From an uncultured Bacteroidales bacterium (lineage in GTDB: Bacteria > Bacteroidota > Bacteroidia > Bacteroidales > Bacteroidaceae): DNA of 55,208 nt. Below, one piece after another: positions 45,969 through 52,408 of the stretch. The position numbers and the translations under genes are program-made. The stretch covers positions 52,073-107,280 of the forward strand of contig CADBXL010000014.1 in NCBI GenBank assembly GCA_902798615.1. The letters run 5' to 3'. Each line of letters begins with the position of its first letter. Within the stretch, counting starts at the first letter, position 1. The notes below the pieces were generated by a model, which saw nothing but the letters and a program-made list of their open reading frames with translations, was not told the origin of the DNA and ran no database searches.

Positions 45969-46847
45969 ATGACACTAATCGACGGAAAAGCAACTGCAGC
46001 CGCTATCAAGGCTGAGATTGCAGAAGAAGTAAAACAGATTGTTGCAGGTGGTGGTAAGCAGCCACACCTTGCAGCCGTTCTCGTAGGCCACGATGGTGGC
46101 TCAGAGACTTACGTAAAGAACAAGGTGCTCGCGTGCGAGGCTTGCGGATTCAAGTCAACATTGATTCGCTATGAGGCTGACATCACCGAGGAAGAACTCC
46201 TCAAGTGCGTTGACAAACTTAACAACGATCCTGATGTTGATGGCTTCATCGTACAGCTTCCTTTGCCAAAGCATATCAATGAGCAGAAGATAATCGAGGC
46301 TATCGACTACCGCAAGGATGTTGACGGTTTCCACCCAATCAACGTAGGTCGTATGGCTATCGGTCTTCCATGCTTCATTTCTGCCACTCCTCTTGGCATC
46401 GTGACTCTCCTGAAGCGTTATGGTATCGAGACATCAGGCAAGAAGTGCGTTGTGCTCGGTCGCTCTAACATTGTGGGTAAGCCAATGTCACAGCTCATGG
46501 TGCAGAAGCAGTATGGTGACGCTACCGTTACAGTATGCCACTCTCACTCTAAGGATCTGAAGAAAGAGTGCCGTGAGGCAGACATCATCATCGCAGCTAT
46601 CGGACAGCCAAACTTCGTTACTGCCGATATGGTGAAGGAAGGTGCTGTTATCGTTGATGTTGGTACAACACGTGTTCCTGATGCTACACGCAAGAGCGGT
46701 TTCCGCCTCAATGGTGACGTGAAGTTTGATGAGGTAGCACCAAAGTGTTCTTTCATCACTCCAGTTCCTGGTGGCGTAGGTCCTATGACCATCTGCTCAC
46801 TTATGAAGAATACTCTTGCAGCAGGTAAGAAAGAATATTATTCATAA
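45969..46847 (+). CDS. folD: Methylene-tetrahydrofolate dehydrogenase / cyclohydrolase
   Basis: A 292-residue bifunctional cytosolic enzyme that interconverts 5,10-methylene-, methenyl- and 10-formyl-tetrahydrofolate. The catalytic region is [16 protein letters not shown] (Tyr and Lys active-site residues). The substrate loop is VQLPLPKHI, the NADP-binding motif [13 protein letters not shown], and the signature [19 protein letters not shown]. The start at 45969 (MTLIDGK) is chosen; an in-frame ATG at 45945 is inside the repeat arm. Two hairpins follow the stop. Confidence 0.96.
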   Translation: MTLIDGKATAAAIKAEIAEEVKQIVAGGGKQPHLAAVLVGHDGGSETYVKNKVLACEACGFKSTLIRYEADITEEELLKCVDKLNNDPDVDGFIVQLPLPKHINEQKIIEAIDYRKDVDGFHPINVGRMAIGLPCFISATPLGIVTLLKRYGIETSGKKCVVLGRSNIVGKPMSQLMVQKQYGDATVTVCHSHSKDLKKECREADIIIAAIGQPNFVTADMVKEGAVIVDVGTTRVPDATRKSGFRLNGDVKFDEVAPKCSFITPVPGGVGPMTICSLMKNTLAAGKKEYYS

Positions 46848-46882
46848 TAAGTACAATTGTATATAACAAGACAAATTGATTG

Positions 46883-46930
46883 AACGCAAAGACGCAAAGA
46901 AAAAACTCTGTGTCTTTGTGTCTCTGCGTT
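46883..46930 (+). terminator. First hairpin after folD
   Basis: AACGCAAAGACGCAAAG pairs with CTTTGTGTCTCTGCGTT, followed by TGAAAAAA. It is the same GCAAAGACGCAAAG motif as at 17431-17478, so this hairpin type is reused in the genome. Confidence 0.65.
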
Positions 46931-46960
46931 TGAAAAAAATAAAGTATAAAGAGTAAGGGT

Positions 46961-46997
46961 AAAGAGTGTTGGGCTTGTATGTTGCTCAACACTCTTT
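46961..46997. terminator. Bidirectional terminator between folD and the secreted unknown
   Basis: AAAGAGTGTTG pairs with CAACACTCTTT around a 15-base loop. A T-rich tail lies on the right for folD and an AAA-rich run on the left for the minus-strand gene. Confidence 0.75.
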
Positions 46998-47005
46998 TCT
47001 TGTTA

Positions 47006-47662
47006 TTACTTATTTCCTCCGTTTATCTTTGAGGTGAAGATGTCTGTCTTTGCTTCCCACTTTTCGATAGAGTACTTAACATCACCATAGCGAGATGAGT
47101 AGTTCACCACAATCTTGTCATCATAGCCGGAACCATTGTAGTTCTGCACGGCATAGAACTCAGTAAGATATACCTCGCCGTCCTCAAACTCATAAACTGC
47201 ATATACGCGGAAGTAACGGTCTAAGATTCTGCCAAGGCTATTGCGAGTATATTGCCATGCATCGTCTCTTGTTCCTATCTCTGCCAACTTAGCCTTCAAC
47301 TGTCCCTTTCTAGCATTATCAGGAGTAGGATACTTCTTCTCGATTGCAGCCTTGACGCGAGCCATGAATTTCTTATCTTCCCATGCCTGTCCTTCGAATG
47401 CCTCGTATGATTTTACGGTATAGCTTGCAGGTACGATAGCCATTACTTTCTTGTCAGTACCAGGTAGGATAAATGTGAGCATAGTCTCATTCTTCTTCAA
47501 TGGGTAGTTCTCGTCGTATGCTATAACCTGTACCGTCTTCTTCTTTGCAGGAATAACATCTTTTACAGCATTCTTCAACAGACCGAACTGTGCGTTAGCA
47601 ACTGTGTTGAAAGTGAACATGGCAAGAACAGCCATAAGTGTGGTTTTGATTAAATGTGTCAT
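47006..47662 (-). CDS. Secreted protein of unknown function
   Basis: A 218-residue protein that I cannot place. It has a signal peptide (MTHLIKTTLMAVLAM..., cleavage at ANAQ) and a short helical stretch FGLLKNAVKDVIPAKKK. A mixed beta-rich domain with many aromatic residues follows (YRVYAVYEFEDGEVYLTEFY, YNGSGYDDKIVVNY), ending in a charged tail. No cysteines beyond the signal peptide and no lipobox. It probably is periplasmic. It lies 26 bases downstream of a 50-codon ORF and shares the predicted promoter at 48024-48031. Confidence 0.75.
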   Translation of the reverse strand: MTHLIKTTLMAVLAMFTFNTVANAQFGLLKNAVKDVIPAKKKTVQVIAYDENYPLKKNETMLTFILPGTDKKVMAIVPASYTVKSYEAFEGQAWEDKKFMARVKAAIEKKYPTPDNARKGQLKAKLAEIGTRDDAWQYTRNSLGRILDRYFRVYAVYEFEDGEVYLTEFYAVQNYNGSGYDDKIVVNYSSRYGDVKYSIEKWEAKTDIFTSKINGGNK

Positions 47663-47688
47663 AAATGTGATTTTTTTAATAGTGAATA

Positions 47689-47841
47689 TTATTGTTTATT
47701 AACCATCTTAATTTGCCTTGCGACCTCTTTCTTCACCTCTTCTTTCACCATATCTCGCATACAGAGTAATATTCGCATCTGTTCCTCTGTGTATCGCCGT
47801 GCCTCGCGGTGTATGATGGTGTTGTGGTCGGTAGGTTCCAT
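47689..47841 (-). CDS. Small charged ORF, 50 codons
   Basis: The frame begins ATGGAACCTACCGACCAC and encodes MEPTDHNTIIHREARRY, TEEQMRILLCMRDMV and KEEVKKEVARQIKMV. This is one long amphipathic helix with alternating charges, able to form a coiled coil. Spacing to the next gene on the same strand is 26 bases. Codon content looks gene-like, but 50 codons is short and I recognise no family. It could be a leader peptide or a small regulatory protein. Confidence 0.45.
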   Translation of the reverse strand: MEPTDHNTIIHREARRYTEEQMRILLCMRDMVKEEVKKEVARQIKMVNKQ

Positions 47842-47867
47842 ATTACTGTTTCATTATTTTCAAGTGA

Positions 47868-48023
47868 CAACGTGCGAAGCATCCTCGCACGAAGGAAATA
47901 GTCAACGTCGGCTGCAAGCCGGTGGACGTCTCTGATTTCCGAGTGCAACGTGTGTAGCATCCTCGCACGAGAGAAATAGTCAACGTCGGCTGCAAGCCGG
48001 TGGACGTCTCTGATTTCCGAGTG
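47868..48023. repeat. Two tandem 78-bp repeats directly downstream of a -7 box
   Basis: Two 78-base copies (47868-47945, 47946-48023) differ at only a few positions. Each contains potential hairpins (CGTGCGAGGATGC..CGCACG and CCGGCTTGCAGCCG on the minus strand). The array ends exactly where the minus-strand box TACCTTTG begins. A reading frame can be drawn because 78 is a multiple of 3, but it merely repeats itself; I treat it as untranslated leader or structured RNA. Confidence 0.8.
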
Positions 48024-48031
48024 CAAAGGTA
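48024..48031 (-). promoter_or_regulatory. Probable -7 box upstream of the 78-bp repeats
   Basis: The minus strand reads TACCTTTG, an exact TAnnTTTG. Transcription should begin near 48017, so both 78-bp repeats would be copied into RNA ahead of the 50-codon ORF. The -33 region is weak. Confidence 0.5.
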
Positions 48032-48177
48032 CAACAGGAAACACTAAAGGCGTTGTGCAGAATCTGTCAAAACTTGTGCAGAATCTTCCACAACGCCTTC
48101 AGAGGCTGTTTTTTTCAAGGAAATGGTATAAATTCGAAAGTTGATGTTACATGGTAATGATTTTTGCGCTAAAATTT

Positions 48178-49701
48178 TTAGTTACTCCTTTGCTGATACT
48201 CGCTTGGGGTGATACCGAAGAAGCGCTTGAAGGCTCGTGTGAAGCTTGACTGATCGTCGTAACCGCATTGTAGGGCAACCTCTAAAACAGAAAGTTCTAG
48301 GTGTGTGTCGAGCAAGTGGCGGGCTTTCTGCATACGGATGTTGGTGATGTAGCTCTGCGGAGTCTCACCTGTCAATGCAGACAGTCGGCGACGGAACTGC
48401 GAAGTACTCATGGCAAGAGCAGAAGCCAGTTCGTCAACGTTCACGCTATTGTTCTCCAACTGCTCGGTTATGGTGCTCATAGTCTTTGTCAGGAAATCCT
48501 TGTCCTGCTCTGATAGCACGTCATACGGATGCCCGTTCTCATCGGTAGCCGTTAGGTTCTCGTAACGCTGTCGTAACTCGTCAAGAGTCATGCTAACCTC
48601 GCCCAGTCGTTTGCGTTGTAGGGCTGTCAGCTTACGTTGACGTATAACCAATGCTATAGCCACCAAAAGAAGTATGGCACCTACGATAGCTATACAGGTG
48701 CGTGAACGGCGCACGGACGTGTTCTCCTCCTGCAACTCGTCAACACCGAACTCTGCATTATATCTTGCCAAAGTCTCAGCCGATGCGTTATTATATAGAG
48801 AGTCTTTAAGCAGATTGAATGCCTCCAGTTCTATTCGGGCACTATCCGGGTTTAGCGTCCAAAGAGCCTGATAGAGTCCGCGACGTGCCTGCATCTCGTT
48901 ATAGGGGTTGTCCATGTTTCTGCATAGCTTGGCAGACTCACGGAAATACTCGGTAGCTCGTCGTTCCAGGTTCTCCTTAGCGTTTATGCCTTTTGCGTTG
49001 CTCATATCGAGAAGAGCCTGTCCAGCCTTGTTCAGAGAAATCGCTAACGACTGATAATTGCCTGTTCTTCGGAAATACGGGATGATGCTGTCGAATGTTT
49101 CCACAGCCTCCTTCCTCCTGTTGATACCAGCAAGGATTGTGGCTCTCTGAGCCAAGCGTATGCGTAGTTTTGCCTCACGTCCTTCCTTGCGCTCCAATTC
49201 TATCGCCCTATCGATATAGCTCATGGCCTCCTTGTAGTGCTTGAGCGCGAACTCTGTTTCTGAAAGAGAACCGCAAGTGAGAGCAATACGTGAGTTCAAG
49301 CCTGTCTGTTCGGCATATTGCAAAGCCTGTTGCAGATATTTCAGTCCTTCCTTCGGCTGCTTTGCTGCCACATAGATGCTGCCTATGGTGTTTAGCGAAG
49401 AACTGATGCGCTCGACATCACCGCTCTTGTGGTCGAGTTTGTTGCACGCCTTGGCATATCGCAGGGCTTTGTCGTAGTCGGACTTTCTCATGCAACACAC
49501 GGACAGGATGCTCAGTTCCTCAGCCTCTTCATCTTTCATTCCTTTCTGTTGCAGAAGGGGCAGAGCCTGTTCGCCCACGATTACAGCACTATCGTATTTC
49601 TGACTTTCATAATATCGTGTGCTTGCCTCGTAAAGCTGCATTGCCTTGTCGCTCTGCGCTATAGGCACCGATAACAAAAGTGAAAGAAACATTACCTTCA
49701 T
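48178..49701 (-). CDS. TPR-containing membrane-bound AraC-family regulator
   Basis: A 507-residue protein. It has an N-terminal hydrophobic signal (MKVMFLSLLLSV) and about eight TPR-like helical hairpins (about 20-310). A single membrane segment (CIAIVGAILLLVAIALVI, about 340) is followed by a coiled-coil linker. The C-terminal AraC helix-turn-helix domain is at about 400-507 (VDELASALAMSTSQFRRRLSALTG, VALQCGYDDQSSFTRAFKRFFG). The periplasmic TPR part presumably senses a ligand or partner and the cytosolic HTH binds DNA, as in Bacteroidetes hybrid regulators lacking the kinase part. Its targets are unknown; no polysaccharide-utilisation genes are adjacent. Confidence 0.88.
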   Translation of the reverse strand: MKVMFLSLLLSVPIAQSDKAMQLYEASTRYYESQKYDSAVIVGEQALPLLQQKGMKDEEAEELSILSVCCMRKSDYDKALRYAKACNKLDHKSGDVERISSSLNTIGSIYVAAKQPKEGLKYLQQALQYAEQTGLNSRIALTCGSLSETEFALKHYKEAMSYIDRAIELERKEGREAKLRIRLAQRATILAGINRRKEAVETFDSIIPYFRRTGNYQSLAISLNKAGQALLDMSNAKGINAKENLERRATEYFRESAKLCRNMDNPYNEMQARRGLYQALWTLNPDSARIELEAFNLLKDSLYNNASAETLARYNAEFGVDELQEENTSVRRSRTCIAIVGAILLLVAIALVIRQRKLTALQRKRLGEVSMTLDELRQRYENLTATDENGHPYDVLSEQDKDFLTKTMSTITEQLENNSVNVDELASALAMSTSQFRRRLSALTGETPQSYITNIRMQKARHLLDTHLELSVLEVALQCGYDDQSSFTRAFKRFFGITPSEYQQRSN

Positions 49702-49738
49702 ATCAATCTGTATTTTTACCTTTTAAACAAAATGCCTA

Positions 49739-49746
49739 CAAAATTA
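49739..49746 (-). promoter_or_regulatory. Possible -7 box for the TPR-AraC gene
   Basis: The minus strand reads TAATTTTG, 37 bases upstream of the start. The -33 region is only T-rich. Confidence 0.45.
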
Positions 49747-49992
49747 TTCATTTTTTTTCATAAAACGTCATAAAATGAATGTATTAACTAATTTATTAGG
49801 CAATCTTATGCTTTTTTTTCAAGAAATGCTCCCTCAAAAGCCTTTTTTGTCGGACAAATAGTGTGGCTAATTCTATTACCCGAAGTTATTGTCGGCTTTC
49901 TTTCGTTTTCGTAAAAGCACTTGTACTCTTTCCGGGAGTTTCTCTTTTTTGTTTCAGGAGACAATTATGATACCCTTCAAGCTCTCTTCCGG

Positions 49993-50047
49993 AATAAGAG
50001 CTACATAAGAGCAGCATAAGAGTTACATAAGACTCACCAAGACGATA
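49993..50047. repeat. Array of 11-bp repeats
   Basis: Five 11-base units: AATAAGAGCTA, CATAAGAGCAG, CATAAGAGTTA, CATAAGACTCA, CCAAGACGATA. Same period as the arrays at 15434, 22931 and 31252 but a different unit. It lies in the gene-poor stretch 49702-50812, where I see no convincing full-length gene. Confidence 0.65.
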
Positions 50048-50431
50048 CCTTTTCCGTGGTTTTGCCCCTGTAAAACCTTGCGTCCGAGGCTCTCCCTTTA
50101 ACACTACAAAGATACAAAAAAAATCGTGAGATATGCAAGTTCCTTAAGTGCTATTTTTGATAGAAGACAAAAGAATTTTTACGTTTTGTTATTATATGCA
50201 GATCTCCTTTTGGGGATATTAAAATTGCTGATTGGTGCAAAAAGAGGAAAAATAGTGGGATATTAGGTGTTTATGTGATATGCGAAGCAAAAATGCCATG
50301 TTATTTATCCTGTGTATAGGTGATATGCGTGTGTGCAGAATCCTGAATCTCTGATTCTTGTTCATTCTGAGGACAAAAGTAAACTTTTTTCCTTTGCAAG
50401 GCTAAGGAAATGTCAGAAAATAGTTTTTTTC

Positions 50432-50463
50432 TTTGGTAATCTCATTTGTTTTTTGTATCTTTG
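50432..50463 (+). promoter_or_regulatory. Consensus promoter upstream of the thioesterase-menF group
   Basis: TTTG at 50432-50435, 20-nt spacer, TATCTTTG at 50456-50463: an exact consensus match. The start near 50470 leaves about 340 nt before the thioesterase; this stretch holds a small gene remnant and half of a repeat element. Confidence 0.75.
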
Positions 50464-50517
50464 CATAGATAATAACAACTAATCCCGTAAGCAAGAAACG
50501 AAATTCTACTGACGGCA

Positions 50518-50670
50518 ATGATTGTGCTAGAGGCTTTTGCTGCTAACGCTCAACACTCTGCATCTACCACTAATTACACCATTAGTGGTGTATTTGCAGG
50601 TAAGATTCTCAATCCCTCCCTTATGGCATATGTGCCGAGGTGTCATCAGCAGGAAGCAGAAAGGTTATGA
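50518..50670 (+). pseudogene. Possible remnant of a secreted-protein gene
   Basis: A 50-codon frame reads MIVLEAFAANAQHSAST, then TNYTISGVFAGK. It resembles the signal-peptide end and first strand of a DUF4369/TlpA-type exported protein. It then runs into sequence like a repeat arm (AATCCCTCCCTTATGGCA) and stops. It sits right behind a consensus promoter. It may be the start of a former gene whose body was lost. An unrelated small ORF or chance frame is possible. Confidence 0.35.
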
Positions 50671-50770
50671 AGTAATCCAGCCAGACCCTTCCGAAGGTAG
50701 GATTCCTCCCCCTTCTTACCCCCTCAAGGGGAAGTAGATAGTAATGAAGGTGGTAAAATAAGGGATTATT

Positions 50771-50812
50771 GCTATAAAACATCCTTCCCTCTGGGAAGAT
50801 TTTGTTAGGTTT
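50771..50812. repeat. Family B element, right end only (copy 4)
   Basis: CTATAAAACATCCTTCCC-tct-GGGAAGATTTTGTTAGGTTT is a diverged right arm of family B. The ATG of the thioesterase follows immediately. A GATAGTAATGAAGG interior motif is present at about 50728-50745, but the left arm (50690-50725) is badly diverged. Confidence 0.65.
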
Positions 50813-51220
50813 ATGACACAAGAACAATGTGATATATTCAACTCTCGGCTGGTAGGAACCATGAACCATACGCTTGGCATAAGGTTTCTGCCATCTGACG
50901 ATGAATCGGTACTTGGCGAGATGCCTATCAATGAGAATACGGTACAGTATTTCGGCATTCTCCATGGAGGTGCCGCCCTTGCTATGGCAGAGACACTTGC
51001 AGGAGCCGGAAGCCTTGCCATCGTTGGTGAAGATGCCCGTATCTGTGGACTTCAGGTTTCTGGTAATCATGTGGGCATGTCGGCTAAGGAGGGTAAGGTC
51101 ATAGGAAAGGCAACCCCAATCCACATAGGACGCACCACCCATATCTGGAACGTAGAGGTCAGAGGTGAAGATGGTAGGTTACTCTCCACGGAGAGGGTTA
51201 CTAATATGGTATTGATATAA
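50813..51220 (+). CDS. menI: PaaI-type hotdog thioesterase, probably 1,4-dihydroxy-2-naphthoyl-CoA hydrolase
   Basis: A 135-residue single hotdog domain with the family motif YFGILHGGAALAMAETLAG (His-Gly-Gly plus catalytic Glu region, about residues 44-62) and a late GKATPIHIGRTTHIW strand. PaaI/EntH/MenI relatives cleave aryl-CoA thioesters. The neighbouring isochorismate synthase gene makes the menaquinone-pathway hydrolase (MenI) the most likely role. A general acyl-CoA thioesterase remains possible. The leader consists of a family B half-element that ends at the ATG. Confidence 0.8.
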   Translation: MTQEQCDIFNSRLVGTMNHTLGIRFLPSDDESVLGEMPINENTVQYFGILHGGAALAMAETLAGAGSLAIVGEDARICGLQVSGNHVGMSAKEGKVIGKATPIHIGRTTHIWNVEVRGEDGRLLSTERVTNMVLI

Positions 51221-51227
51221 TCTGCGG

Positions 51228-51371
51228 CCCCTCACCCGTCCTTCGGACACCCTCTCCCCAAAGGGCGAGGGAAAAGTTACATTTTTACGTTATGAGGACT
51301 TCTTTGAGGGGACAATACATACTTCCTTCCTCGCCCCTTGGGGAGAGGATGCCCACAGGGCAGGTGAGGGG
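51228..51371. mobile_element. Family A inverted-repeat element, copy 3
   Basis: Ends CCCCTCACC/GGTGAGGGG with hairpins CGTCC-ttc-GGACA-like and CTCTCCCC-aaa-GGGCGAGG, mirrored by CCTCGCCCC-tt-GGGGAGAGG and TGCCC-aca-GGGCA. It fills the gap from the thioesterase stop to 17 bases before the menF start, the same spacing as copy 2. Confidence 0.8.
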
Positions 51372-51388
51372 CCGTTTGTTATATTTTT

Positions 51389-52405
51389 ATGGTAATATAC
51401 AGACTTCCATATTCAAGTGAAGCGATAAGAGTAGAATGTGATACGGTCACACGACTTGACTCTATCGATGATATTCGGGGCAGAAAAGGCTTCGTGATGA
51501 TTCCGTATGACCTTGAGTCCAAGCATCAGGTTCTTCTGTTTGAAGGATCTCAGGTCAAAATGCCTATACCACAACAACCATCACATAACGCCCAACAACC
51601 AAGGCAGATTACCCAGAATCCGTCTTTGTATGCCAAGTCGTTTGCCTCTTTTATGAGTGCGCTTCAGAAAGGAGAGTTCACAAAACTCGTACTTTCCCGT
51701 ACAAGTGAATGGGAATGGGATAATAACGAGAGAGGGCTCTTGGATGCTTTTTATCGTGCCTGTACGCTATACCCTCGTATGATGATTTATCTTGCGCAGA
51801 TACCGGGAGAGGGTGTATGGATGGGTTGTACTCCTGAGATACTCGTTTCGGGTAGCGGTAATCACTATCGCACTATGGCACTTGCTGGTACAATGTCTGT
51901 TCCTGATACCGTACCAGTAAGGAATATTGTGTGGAGCGAGAAGAACCGTAAGGAACAGGAGATAGTAGCCGACTATGTGCGCGAGGCTGTAAGTCCCTAT
52001 GTCCGTATTCTTGAGGAAGAAGGACCTTATACATCGCGTGCCGGTCAGCTCGTGCATCTGAAGACTGAGTTCCATTTGGCTCCTAAGTCCCCATATAATG
52101 AAAGTATAATAAGTACTCTTGTAAAGGCACTTCATCCTACTCCTGCCGTTTGTGGCTTGCCTGCAAAGGAGGCTGCTGCTTTCATAAGAGAGAACGAAGG
52201 CTATGACAGGGAATACTATTCCGGTGTCGTGGGAATGTTGGATGAGGATAATGAGACAAACCTCTTTGTAAATCTCCGCTGTGGGCATTTCCTTAACGGA
52301 AAAGCTACTCTCTATGGTGGAGGCGGAATCCTCAAGGACTCAACCCTCGGCTCTGAGTGGAACGAGACAAACTGGAAGATGAATACAATTCTAACGACAC
52401 TATAG
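51389..52405 (+). CDS. menF: Isochorismate synthase (chorismate-binding enzyme)
   Basis: A 338-residue enzyme of the anthranilate/isochorismate synthase superfamily, first step of menaquinone synthesis. It is shorter than E. coli MenF (431) because of a reduced N-terminal part. Signatures include KLVLSRTSEW (catalytic Lys region), GCTPEILVSG, ALAGTM, KTEFHLAP, HPTPAVCGLPAKEA and the C-terminal GGGGILKDSTLGSEWNET. The HPTPAVCG sequence is typical of isochorismate synthases. No other men genes follow in this window; the next gene, a GH3 glycosidase, starts three bases later. Confidence 0.88.
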   Translation: MVIYRLPYSSEAIRVECDTVTRLDSIDDIRGRKGFVMIPYDLESKHQVLLFEGSQVKMPIPQQPSHNAQQPRQITQNPSLYAKSFASFMSALQKGEFTKLVLSRTSEWEWDNNERGLLDAFYRACTLYPRMMIYLAQIPGEGVWMGCTPEILVSGSGNHYRTMALAGTMSVPDTVPVRNIVWSEKNRKEQEIVADYVREAVSPYVRILEEEGPYTSRAGQLVHLKTEFHLAPKSPYNESIISTLVKALHPTPAVCGLPAKEAAAFIRENEGYDREYYSGVVGMLDEDNETNLFVNLRCGHFLNGKATLYGGGGILKDSTLGSEWNETNWKMNTILTTL

Positions 52406-52408
52406 TGT

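Noticed and set aside
47745-48044. 99-codon minus-strand frame with repeated HSEIRDVHRLAADVDYF
   Set aside because: It is a by-product of the 78-bp tandem repeat (a multiple of 3) and overlaps the better 50-codon ORF in another frame.
49886-50104. 72-codon minus-strand frame
   Set aside because: Overlaps the 11-bp array, low-complexity translation, no start signal.
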